Assembly: GCA_965153355.1 (NCBI GenBank)
Contig: OZ231126.1
Span: 18,724,001-18,788,000 of the forward strand
DNA from: Flaccisagitta enflata
Taxonomy: Eukaryota; Chaetognatha; Sagittoidea; Aphragmophora
Length of the DNA stretch: 64,000 nt
Reading direction: 5' to 3'
Both the position numbers and the translations under genes were made by a program. Positions within the stretch are counted from its first letter, which is position 1; every line of letters begins with the position of its first letter. The notes under the pieces were generated by a model. It saw only the letters and a list, made by a program, of their open reading frames with translations. It was not told where the DNA came from and did not search any database. Shown here in pieces: positions 11,365-22,800 of this stretch.

Positions 11365-12070
11365 TAAATAAGTATAGGGATAGGTAAGAGTGTATTGGGA
11401 CAGGTAAATATAGGGATAGGTAAATAGAGGGATAGGTAAATATAGGGATAGGTAAATATAGAGATAGTTAAGTGTAGGGATAGGTGAGTATAGGGATAGG
11501 TAAGTATAGGGATAGGTAAGTATAGGGATAGGTGAGTATAGGGATAGGTGAGTAAAGGGATAGGTGAGTATAGGGATAGGTGAGTATAGGGATAGGTGAG
11601 TATAGGGATAGGTGAGTATAGGGATAGGTGAGTATAGGGATAGGTGAGTATAGGGATAGGTGAGTATAGGGATAGGTGAGTATAGGGATAGGTGAGTATA
11701 AGGATAGGCGAGTATAGAGATAGGTGAGTATATGGATAAGTGAGGATAGGGATAGGTGAGTTAAGGGATAGGTGAGTATAAGGATAGGTGAGAATAGAAA
11801 TAGGTGAGTATAGGGATAGGTGAGTATAAGGATAGGTGAGTATAGGGATAGGTGAGTATAGGGATAGGTGAGTATAGGGATAGGTGAGTATAGGGATAGG
11901 TGAGTATAGGGATAGGTGAGTATAGGGATAGGTGAGTATAGGGATAGGTGAGTATAGGGATAGGTGAGTATAGGGATAGGTGAGTATAGGGATAGGTGAG
12001 TATAGAGATAGGTGAGTATAGGGATAGGTGAGTACTAAGATAGATGAGTATTAAAATAGGTGAGTATTAA
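11365..12070. repeat. 16-bp minisatellite GGGATAGGTGAGTATA
   Basis: About 40 copies; the central block (11570-11690 and 11840-12000) is nearly homogeneous and the edges drift to GGTAAATATA and TTAAAATAGGTGAG. Such a gradient is usual for arrays homogenised from the middle. Confidence 0.95.
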
Positions 12071-12203
12071 AATAGGTATTAAGATAAGAAAGTTTAGGGA
12101 TAAGTAAATACAGGGATTATGAAATGTAAGTTAAGCATAGGATAAGTTAAGTATAAGGTAAGTTTGGAGTGAGGTAAGTTTGAAATAAGGTAAATTTAGT
12201 ATA

Positions 12204-13495
12204 CCCTGTGTTCAAAAGCAAGTGATACCAGCAAAACCTTTATTGTGCCTAAACTATTCATTTTGAAAAATTCAGATTGGTTTCGTCTGGAAGCATATAA
12301 CCTACCATTTATTCATGCAAAATTTCATAGCACCAGGTCTAGCAGTTCAGCTTCCACAAAATTTTGAAAATCTATGAAATTTCCAGGAATTTTGCTCAAA
12401 AACTGCATAGTTAAACTGTTTTACATCAATGAACCTTTGTAATTTTTGCATGGATTGAGCTAAAATCACCAGATTGGTCGTGAATGGTTAAAATTTCACA
12501 CTTCTCTTTCATCTGATTTGATTTGTCAATATTTTGGAGAAAACTAGAAATCTTATGACTAGCAATGTGATGCAAAACCTACTCAAACTTCAAAAAATCA
12601 AAGAAAAATTAAGATTTTGCACCTGAATTTCCGCGAATTGGTATTTTTAGGCTGAAATATGTAGACTGAAACTAATATCCTGCTTTCTGGACCAATCTGG
12701 CCATTTTTGCATGATTCATTTAAAAATGTCATTGATTCTAAGCTACATAAGTCAGTCCATCGTTATCTTTGGAATCTTCTAATGGTTTATCCACATTTTC
12801 ATTCAAAACTATGTTAGTCAGGAGTAGTCAAAAATTAAAATAGCATTTTTGACCATTTTTTTGGTTGCGATGCATTCATATGCATCTAGTAAGATGTTAT
12901 CAAGAGATTTTTTCTCAAACGGATGCTGGTAAATATGGTCAATCGCGCTTAATTTAACGTTGATTGGCCGTTTTATTTTTGTTTTCACCCAAATAGTCAT
13001 TTTCCTCCCTTAGAAATGCGATATTTGGATTGAAACTCAGACAATTGCTTCCGAAATAACATTTACTATCATCGCCTAAAACGTGATGAAATTTGAAAGT
13101 CACTAAGATGCATGTGCTTATGCAAATTGGTCGCTCAGACTAATTTGCATACTTGAAGACAACCTTTAAAAGGCATTCTGCAATGAGCTGCAAGGAGAAA
13201 ATCGATAAGGTGAACGGCATTCAATCACTTCTCCGATTTTGTTTCATAGATAAAATTTACAGAAATTTACCGGATTGTTGAGGTTTTGATTGACAAAAAT
13301 TTAATCTAGTCGAATCAATCCCACTACCGGTGGCTAACTATGTGGACGCTTAACTGCTAGAGCCATTGCTATTAAATTTTGTATGAATAAATGGTAGGTT
13401 ATGTGCTTTCAAGCATAACCAATCCGAAATTCTCAAAATGAATACTTAAGGCGCAATAAAGGTTTTGATGGTATCACTTGCTTTTGAACACAGGG
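12204..13495. mobile_element. H1: TA-flanked TIR element, uninterrupted copy
   Basis: The ends are CCCTGTGTTCAAAAGCAAGT and its inverse, between TA (12202-12203 and 13496-13497). The inverted similarity extends past GCAAAACCTTTATTG to ATAACCTACCATTTATTCAT. No transposase frame is present. It is the reference for the interrupted copy H2 at 16.09-23.83 kb. Confidence 0.85.
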
Positions 13496-13686
13496 TATGG
13501 TAAATTGTAGCGTCCTTAACTTTAAAGCCACCCCGGCCACCCCGAGGTAGCTTCAAGCTGGGGTGGCCGAGGTGGCAGTAGGGGTGGCCAGAGTGGCACC
13601 TGAGGTGGCATTGGCCACCCCTAGTGCCACCCCGACTAATTCTTAAATTCAAATCAGTCGCTTATAACGAACTTGATCCGAAATTT

Positions 13687-13735
13687 ACTTTGTCAAGTTC
13701 ATCACTCTATCAACAGAGCTATCGCGCCACATGCA
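13687..13735 (-). other. tRNA-like A-box segment
   Basis: Minus-strand GTGGCGCGATAGCTCTGTTG then ATAGAG resembles the 5' part of a tRNA (A box TAGCTCTGTTG). It borders the right AAATTT of element L; the B-box partner borders the left one. Confidence 0.4.
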
Positions 13736-14640
13736 ATTGAAAGACATCAATTGGCGTTTTTCTTATGAATCACTTGGTTTGGAATTTTGTGTTCACTCAA
13801 TACCTTGGACCATCAGCTTTCAGAAAAACCAAAGCTTTAGGTTCTTCCTTTAAACAGTGAGAATATAAGGGGCCCCTCTTTCTACTGCTCTTATTGCTCC
13901 CATCGTACTGTAGAATGAAGGAGATTAAAAGAGTGTTCTACAGGGGGGCCTGACAACCGAAATTGTGGGGGATTTCTTTGCATATCCCGTACGGACGGAC
14001 TCATAGTGATGCACTAGTATCTTTCAGCTAAGATAAGCTGGATCAACAACCTAAGCCAAATAAGTGATCGTGCGACATATATGTTCATGTTGATGGTTTA
14101 ATCAATTTAGCCGGATAGAAGCGTCGATAAAGTTCTGATAACCTGGTTTTGTGTTAATACTCGCTTTCGGAAAGTTTCATTTCGATAAAAGCCGTATTTA
14201 AATGTATTTGTGGTAAATTGCGTAAGAATAGGCAAGTTTGGGTTGCTACCTTTTCTTGGTTCACCCATGGTCATCCGTGTCGACCGTGTGACGACTGCCT
14301 TTCCGGCCTTGTTTAGTTAAATAGTTTTGCGAACTTTTGCGAACGACTTGTAATTGTAACGTTGACTTTTCGCCTGTAAAAAGTTTCAAAGACCACCTTA
14401 AAGAATAATGGAGGAGATTCGTTTTTCAGACCCCCCTAAAGAATAATGCACAATGGAGGAGATTCACTTTTCTCTCACTTCGAAGGAGAGAGGTTTTTCT
14501 CGCCAATTTTTCGACGGAGTGTAGGGAAAGAAAAAATACTCTCCCCGCGATCATGTCTCGCAGGCAGTGGAATTTTTGTATCATTTTTCTCATGACTGTA
14601 ACAACTGTCGTGGCTACCCGCGCTCGTAAGCTTGAAAAGA
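13736..14640. other. No gene; flanking inverted repeat
   Basis: Bases 13790-13925 are the inverse of 10990-11115: shared words are GGTTTTTCTGAAAGCT and GCTCC(C/T)AT(C/G)GTACTGTA. L therefore sits inside an older inverted repeat. From 14.2 kb the sequence looks unique and no exon is supported. Confidence 0.5.
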
Positions 14641-14720
14641 AAGAGGCCGGATACATGGCTACCTGAGTCGCGTGCGGGTGGGCATGATCCAGGAGCAGTG
14701 AAGTGGTGGCCGGTGACGCC
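14641..14720 (+). mobile_element. HP1 5' fragment
   Basis: GAGGCCGGATACATGGCTAC, then GAGTCGCGTGCGGGTGGGCA and GGAGCAGTGA. The tail is missing. Confidence 0.65.
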
Positions 14721-15109
14721 AGTCAGTCTGGTGGCGGTGGAGTAGCAAGATTGACCGATTGACTAAAAGCGATTCGTAAATCTAGATTCAGACCATGCTA
14801 AAGCTTTTAGTCGCTTTTGAGTCGGTCGTTCGCTCTTCCGTTGATCTGTATCATGTGTGGTAAAATCCGTTCATCGGATGGGTGGTAATTGTTCCATTAC
14901 AGATGCAGATACATAACTCTTTAAGCTGGCGATGAAACGGATAATGAGAGACCTTAGATTTGTCTCTGACCACCACCTTAACCCCCTCTCCCTGCATAAA
15001 GTATTGGAGTCATTGGAGGTTACAATCCTTCCTACACGGTTATTACACCACGTGGCCGTGGCACGTGTAGATGTAGATGATTCCCTCAGCTGTCCGGTCT
15101 TTTTTCCAG
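14721..15109. other. Possible upstream part of the astacin gene
   Basis: The frame of the first placed astacin exon stays open back to about 14932, but nothing before the splice acceptor at 15109 resembles the family. It is treated as intron. The signal peptide and propeptide exons were not found. Confidence 0.4.
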
Positions 15110-15260
15110 ACCACCGTTCCATTCGTTCGTATGGCCTGATTGATATTCTTTTGTGGCCCAATGGCGAAATTCCCTACCGCATGGACGCGACATTTTCCGA
15201 CGCGGCAAAGCGTCGTATCAGGGCTGGTATGGACGTGTGGGAAAAACACACCTGCGTTAG
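15110..15260 (+). CDS. Astacin exon: N-terminal catalytic strands
   Basis: Preceded by an acceptor with a TTTTTTCCAG tract and ending at AG|GTAACG in phase 2. It encodes [18 protein letters not shown] and a helix ending EKHTCVR, the standard start of the astacin catalytic domain (W..G.IPY and TC(I/V)R). Confidence 0.85.
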
Positions 15261-18200
15261 GTAACGTTCACCGGGTAGTTTAAGGAGGGTCGATGTAAGG
15301 ACTTGTGTTTATGATTACGCGGAGAAAACGTGCGATTTTGGTTATGGTTAATCATTTTCAAATGTCATTTTATGGGAAGGTTTGTTCCGTACCGTGGTCA
15401 TGAACAATATGGTCTGATCATTTTGAACGCAGGTGGATGCCAATCGAATACCGGGTAAGTTCTTTGTTTGCGTACTTGCATGTACAGACAGTGGACACAA
15501 CGGTGTACCCATTTGATTTCAATAAGACAAAATAGCGGAATATTTTATTTTGAAGGGATTTAATCGCAGACTGCAATATCTAGGCAGAATGAAATCGAGA
15601 CATTTTATTGGGGAGAAGTGGCTATGATTAATGAAAATTGTGTTTTTCATATACTTATTTAATTTCCATTCTGTTTCTATTTATTCCTTTTTCCATGTTT
15701 TTGTTTCTTAACGTACTCGTAAGTTTTTGTATTTTTGATTGTTAGGTGTCTGAGAGCGGGGAGTGAGTATTCAGATTTTGAGCGAATGGTTTACGGACCT
15801 ACATATGGACGGACGAACAGACATACCCTTTTATAGAGATGCTAGAACGCATCTAATAATGTGAGGCTGGATACACGGCACGCGGCACGCGTTTGATAAT
15901 GGTTGGAGGTGGTATCTGAGTGTTAGGGAGTGAGTAGATTTTGAGAGAAAGTGTTACGGACCTACGGATGGATGGACAGACGGACACACCATCTTATACA
16001 GATGCTAGGACGCATCTGAAAATGGGTAGGGGTGGTAGCTGAGTATAAGGGAGTGAGTAGACAGATTTTGAGAGAATAGGTTTACTGCTACACTGCAATC
16101 AAAAGCAACTGATACCAGCAAAACCTTTATGAGAAATTTGGACTGGCACATGACTTACTATTTGTTCATGCAAAATTTTAAAAGCACTGGTTTAAGCAGT
16201 TTAACTTCTACCTGATTTAGAAATTTGATAAAATCTTTAGATTTTTTCTTTAAAAACCGTGTTTCTAAGCAAGTTTACATTAACATATTCTAGTAATTTT
16301 CATATGGATTGACTACAGTGCGACGCAAAAATAAGTTTCAGGTTTTGTCACAAGTCTTTTGTATGTTCAATAGCAGATAAGAACCTTTTATCATTGAGAT
16401 TATTAAAGGATTTTTAGTTTTCTTTAATTTGGGACCAATCCCAGATTTTTAGCTGTTTGTCCCCGACGAACAGTTTTCGTCGGTGACTATGAAGTAGCAT
16501 TGATCGTGTAGTCTGTCTGTTTGTCTGTCTGTTTAAAACCCTTGATATTTTTGGAACCAGACTTCAGAATTTTATGAAACTTTGCTGGTGTTGTTTATAG
16601 GTCAATAGGAGCATGTGTACCAATTTTCAAAAAAATTCATTAACTTTTAGTACCCTTTGCCTATTATTTTTATGGTAATATTTAACTGGACTTAGGCGAT
16701 TTGGATACCTAAGATGCATAAAAATCCTATAGGCAATAGATTTATTGCAGGATCCAAATTTTGTTCAATCAAAATGCTTTCAAAACACTTTTCTAAAGCT
16801 TTAAAATTAATTTTGCATCATATGAAAAATTATAATAAAACAGTTTTTGAAAGGACAGGGTTGAATCATTTTTGGATTTTGGATAGTTCTCTAGAATTTT
16901 TAGAAAAAATGAAATCTGAGAGGATCAATCATATGGAAACATATGATTTTTCCACTCTGTACACAGCCTTGCCTCATAGAGAAATAAAACATAGATTTTC
17001 CGCTATCTTTCAGAAAGTCTTTAATAGGGAGGCAAGACCATACATAAGCGTCAATATACACGGGGCTCATTTTAGTCCTACAAAAGTCAATGGTAGATTT
17101 TCTTTCAGATCTGAAGATATGCAGGAGATTTTGGAATTTATTTTAGATAATATATATGTAAAATATGGAAAGGATGTGTATAAGCAAATGATAGGAATAC
17201 CTATTGGTCTTGATTCTGGACAGGATATAGCTAATCTACTTTTATATAGTTATGAATCAGACTATGTGGGGGAAATTTCTAAGGTAGATCTTCCTTTAGC
17301 AAGAAAATTTAAGCTTAATGAAAGATATATAGATGATCTTTTTGTAGCTAATTTTCCGACCTTCAGGGATCATATCTATAGAATATACCCTCAAGACCTA
17401 GAAATTAAATTAGAATCTAGCAATACTCTTGAGGTAACATACTTAGATTTAAAAATTAAATCAGAAAATTCTATACTTAATTTTTCTGTCTATGATAAAC
17501 GTGATGATTTTTCTTTTGATATTGTTAATTTTCCATTCATAGACAGCTGTATACCAAAAAAATCGGCCTTGGGAGTTTATTATAGCCAATTAATAAGATT
17601 TTCTAGATTATCATCAAGATATGCGGATTTTTTAATCAGAAGCAAATCTTTGGTGGACAAACTTAAGACCCAAGGCTACAAAATTATTGATTTAAAAAGA
17701 CTAACATCTAGATTTTTTAAAGAAAAACATGATATACTAATAAATTATAATATTCCTAGTACAGATGACTTCATCAAAAATATTTTTGATTAAATAATTT
17801 TTTGGGTGGGAGGCTATGAGAATCTTTTTGACCCACTTGTCGCAGACCATAGCCAAACACCATCTTTAAATATCAGGGGAGGAAGGCGTTATATATAATG
17901 CCCCTCATTAAATTCTTTTATTATTTTCCAACATTTCTCTAATGTTTTTTAATATTTTTCAGAGAGCAGTATTGGTGGGAGGCTATGAGAATCTTTTGAC
18001 CCACTTGTCGCAGACCATAGCCAATCACCTTCTAGGTTTTACTATAGTTTTAATTATTATTCCTAATATATTTTTTTAAAAAAAGATTTTTTCCTATAAT
18101 AAAGAATTTTGAAAATAATTGGGAAAACTCATGATATTCCCTTTGATGTCATGGCGTGTTCCTGATGATTTCTATATTCTACAAACCATGCAGTGAAGGA

Positions 18201-19761
18201 CACCTTCAAGGTGTGCCCCACCTGTACTTGGGTCTTGGTGAATATATACATGTGTATTCTAGATATATATGTATATATGGGGCGAAACCCTTTTTTTGGG
18301 TACAGGACACCAACTGATGACCAGAAGCTGAATGGTTTGTTATTATATCAAATTATATTAATTATATCAATTTTTATTATTTTTTATGGACATGTACAAA
18401 ACCTTTTACCCCTCATGGTGACCTATCATCCCATGATATATCTTCTTTGAAGATGAAGGCTTTTTCCCTTTAATCACTAAGAAGTAATTATAACCTTAAC
18501 CAATTTTAGTAAAAATTCACCTTTCTCCCACCCCCCTAATTAGGATAAAGGGGCTCAGCTGGGGATATGGACACCCTGGTTCCTTTTTTTCAGTTAGGTA
18601 ATTTTAACCAAAATTGGGCTGAGTTGATGGTCCCGATCAATGCCAGAGGACAGCTCTAACAATACCCTTCCCTTAAAATATTTTTTATATATATATTTTT
18701 TAAAATACACTTAAAATTTTGTTTTAAATAGAAGAAATATGACACATTTAGTAAAAAGTATATACCTGAGGAATTTTGATAGCGTTTCAAAAAACCATAT
18801 ATTAGGTATGTATGTGTATGTAATGGAAGCTTACACTATATAAATGTCCGTATTTTTTCAGATTTTCTTTAAAGTTTAATGTTTCATATTTGGATAATTG
18901 TATGAGTTTTATGTAGAATAAATTGTTGCACACATCACATAGGCAGAGGGTAGTAAACTTATGTGAATTTTTTTTTAATTTGGTATACAAGTAAGGGTCA
19001 CTGAATAAGCAGCCCCTGCAAAATTCGAATTAAATCTGAAGTCTGGTTCATGAGATATTAGCTAATTTATTTATGTAGTAATATGTTACTGGGACTTAGG
19101 CGATTTACATAGGCAGAGGGTAGTAAACTTATGTGAATTTTTTTTTAATTTGGTATACAAGTAAAGGATAGTAAATAAACCACCCCTGCAAAATTCGAAT
19201 TAAATCTGAAGTCTGGTTTAGGAGATATTAGCTTATTTATGTAGTAATATGTTATTAGGACTTCGGCAGTTTACATAGGCAAAGGGTAGTCAAGTTATGT
19301 GATTTTTTTTTTAATTTGGTATTCATTTAAAGGACATCAATTGAACAGCCCCTGCAAAATTCGATTTAAATCTGAAGTCTGGTTTATGAGATATAAACAT
19401 ATTTATGAAGTAATATATTACTGCTGTGTGAGTGGGTGAATTGTTCATTGAGGAGATTCGCACTTTTCTCATTTACATATTGCGGATGACCATTTATTTG
19501 TTCAAAGATTTTTGTGTGATGCATTTATTAGTTAAATATCATTTTACATTCACTCATGTTGTTGTTCAGCTTTATAGCAATTTCATTATTACGATTTAAA
19601 TGATAAACAATTACTGATTTAGTTACTTGTAATTCCCAACGCTGAACTACTTATAGTATTCAGAAGATTTGCTCTGGTCAAAGTTCACCTTCATGGTAAA
19701 TAGGTTTGCACACACACACACGCACGCACACGCACGCACACACACGCACACACACACACGC

Positions 19762-19827
<66 letters not shown>

Positions 19828-22800
19828 AGCGCGCCAGCGAGCTCGGTCGCCAAACTAGATACTTAGTATCCAGATCTGGATACTTTTTAGGGGTGCTTAG
19901 ATACCTGAAAAGGCATCTGGATTCTGGATACTTTTGGGAGAAAACTTTAGATACTCCAGCTTAAATCTAGATACTTGAATTAGTGGCTTTAAAATATTTT
20001 TTTAAACATGCTCAACTACTTTTCTTAGGTAATGGACTTAAATCTGGGCTAAGAAAATGAATTTCTTATCTTAGTTAAGCTGATACAAATGTTCATATGT
20101 TTGTGTGTCAGTTGCTTGGTTTTTTGGATGATGCAAATTTGGCCATAGAACTTTTTAAGGGTCATATTGCCTTTGCCCCTGTTTACCGGCCAAGCATCCA
20201 ATATTGTTTTTCAATCAATTTAAGATGCTCTTACTAAATTATGAATGACATAAAATAACTGTGTCCTAGAAAGTATTTTGCCCTCATAGTTTTCCTTAAG
20301 CCTTCATAGCCTTCATAACCTTCATAGTATTCCTATAGAGGCCTTAGATTTCTCATAACATCATAAACAATGTTTTTTTAGTGTCAGACACACGACTCTA
20401 GAACTTGCTATATTGGGCTGTCTGTCTGTTCATCTGTTTAATTGTTCGAAACTTTTTTTAAAATGTGAGCAGTTTTTTAGTTGCGTGCTATGCAACTCCA
20501 CCCTGTTTAGTTTGTCCATCCATTAGTTGGTTGGTTGGTTGGTCCTCTTTTTATTTTTTCGGCGTTTTTGAGCTAACCCCTCCTGCCCAAATACTCTGGT
20601 GACCTTTTCTTTCACTGCTCCTGCCTACCCACACGCAACTGGGGTAGCCGTGTAACCAGCCTTGTTACTATACTGCCTTAGCCCACCTGTCCGCAACTGG
20701 GGGTAGTGTATAAGGCCTTGTTCATGTAAATAGCCATTATAAAATATCTCTATTCTTTCTAATCTTTCTATATCTATTTTTAGTCGCATGCTACGCGACT
20801 CTATACCCCGCTTTGTTGGTCCGTCGGTTGGTCGGGCAGTCGGTTGGTCGGTCCCTTTTACCTTTTTGCCGTTTTTAAGCTTTATGGGCTCACAGCTCCT
20901 TCCCAAATGCCATTATAAGTCATTCTTAATCATTTTAAGTCATTTTAAGTCATTCTGAGTCATTCTAAGTCATTTTAAGTTGTATTAAGTTACTAAAGTC
21001 AACAAGGTCAAAATGGTCATTTCAGTCATTTTAAGTCATTTCAGGTCATCTTGAGTCATTTAAACTCAATTTAAGTCATCTTAAGCTATTTATGTACTCC
21101 ACGCGACTTATAGGTGTTGGCCTTGTTAGTTCTGATTGTACTAAATCAAGTGGTACCTGTAGGGATTGGCTTTTTACATCAATTTTTCTTGCTATTTGAT
21201 TAATTTTACTTACGGGTGCCGCCTACCTTACTTTTTGTTATAGAATAAAGGCAATGCGAGGGCCAAAAAAATTCCTGTACTTTTTCATTGGGAGATGAAG
21301 AGATAAGGGGTTATGAGCAAAATAATCATATAGCTATAAAACTATGACGTGCTAGATAATCCCTGCTGTTACAAGCTAACTTGACTCATTAAGTTTTCTA
21401 TGGCAATCTTTTCTCAAATCCTCTTTGCATTGTTGATTTAGAAAGTTATGAGCTCAAGAGTTGCAGCATCTTCTACATTAATCGGTCTATTTGTATCACC
21501 CAAATGTTTTTTTTTTACAACTATCATTATTCATATTGATTTCTTTAACAAAACGTTATCTAGATACTAATCTAGATACTGCGGAAAAATCCTAGATACT
21601 TTCTGGATACTTCTTGGGGTTTCTTTAGATACTTGGCCTCCACTACATTTGGCGACCGAGCCAGCGAGTTAGCGCGCGTGCACGGATACCAAGGTGTGCC
21701 TTCTTGTTTAGCGTTTAAGGTGTGCCGTCATGGACTCATAAGGTTTTTTTTTTTTAAATTTTTTTTTTTTAAAAAAAAATTTTTTTTTGAATTTTTTTTT
21801 TTTTGAAATTTTTTTTTGAATAAAAATTTTGAAAAAAATTTTTTGAAATTTTTTTTTTTTGAAAATTTTTTTGAAATTTTTTTTTTTTTGAAATTTTTTT
21901 TTTTTTTTTGTGTATCTTCTCGAGTCGCGTTTACGCGACGAGAAAGCTTCAAAAATTACAGTCCCCAGTCGGGGACTGTAATTTTGAAGCTTTTTTTGTT
22001 TAGGCGTGACATTGATTTGAAGTAGTACATATCAAAATTACCTTGGGAAAAACAGCAAAAAATGATGATATTTTCATTGCTTGAAAACATGACTGATTCA
22101 CTTCAAACTAATGTCATTTGAAAAGGAATCAAGCTATAAAGTTCTGCTTGGTCTAGATTTGTAGATTATTTGAAGATCTTTAAAAAGCTCATGGATATGA
22201 TGCATGAATCATGATTCTTTTTTAGTCTATTAAAGAAAAACAAGGTCTAAGATGTGTTTCATCAATAGTTAGTACTGGTTAATTATATCCCCTCTTTGAA
22301 CTTGTATAACTTTATTACAAATTAAGTTACAATAATGGGATTGGACTAGATTTGTAGAATTTTTGAAGATGTTTAAATATATCATGGATTTTAATTGTCT
22401 AAACTCATTACTTTTGAAATATTTCCTTACTAAACTGATTGAAACTTATTTTTGCGCCGCACTGTAGAACCCGTCAGATTGTCTATGATAATTGAGGTAA
22501 TTGACCCTTCTTTTAAACAATTTCTGATTTTTTGCCATTTCTGTAGAGATTTAGGTTGTCAATAACCAGTGATGTGACATAACACCTGCTCAAACTAAAA
22601 AAATCAGAGGAAAAAATCAGAATTACCACATGAATTTCAGCATCTAAATATTTCTTTTTACAGGGTGTATCACATCAAACAGGACAAAAGAAAACGATGT
22701 ATTTTTGCTTCTAGAAGTGCAAAGTCATTTCTGAAAACTGTTTCTAAAAGATAACTTCAGACGATTTTTGAATGATACAGACTTTTACTAGTCATGGTTA

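Larger units (their letters stand above)
11221..13680. mobile_element. L: TIR element flanked by AAATTT
   Basis: Inverted ends contain AGTTCGTTATAA(A/G)CGACTG and ATTTGAATT. Direct AAATTT copies sit at 11215-11220 and 13681-13686. Just inside both ends are clustered GGGGTGGC/GCCACCCC motifs (11268-11350 and 13527-13636), as expected of subterminal transposase-binding repeats. The interior holds a 16-bp minisatellite and element H1; no transposase was seen. Confidence 0.7.
16459..21990 (+). mobile_element. G2: long G-family element inside I
   Basis: 5' GTCCCCGAC (16459-16467) and 3' GTCGGGGAC (21968-21976) are exact reverse complements. The 3' word is in the hairpin ACAGTCCCC-AGTC-GGGGACTGT. 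The 5' region matches G1 (TAGCATTGATCGTGTAG; TTTGCCTATTATTTTTATGG). The interior carries the Penelope-like reverse transcriptase, ACTTAGGCGATTTACATAGG units, microsatellites, HP fragments and an A/T tract. Confidence 0.7.
16316..22464. mobile_element. I: TA-flanked TIR element inside H2
   Basis: The ends are CAGTGCGACGCAAAAATAAG and its inverse CTTATTTTTGCGCCGCACTG, with TA at 16314-16315 and 22465-22466. Across the site H2 reads GGATTGAC-TA-GAACCCGTCAGATTG, matching uninterrupted H1 GGATTGAGC-TA-AAATCACCAGATTG: an empty-site proof of insertion. Confidence 0.8.

Noticed and set aside
11365-12070. CRISPR-like array
   Set aside because: Contiguous 16-bp units without unique spacers, in animal nuclear DNA.
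15738-15760. TTAG|GTGTCTGAGAGCGGGGA|GTGAGT as the missing astacin exon
   Set aside because: Phase would fit, but the words recur in the adjacent HP4 tandem units and the peptide lacks the conserved Cys.
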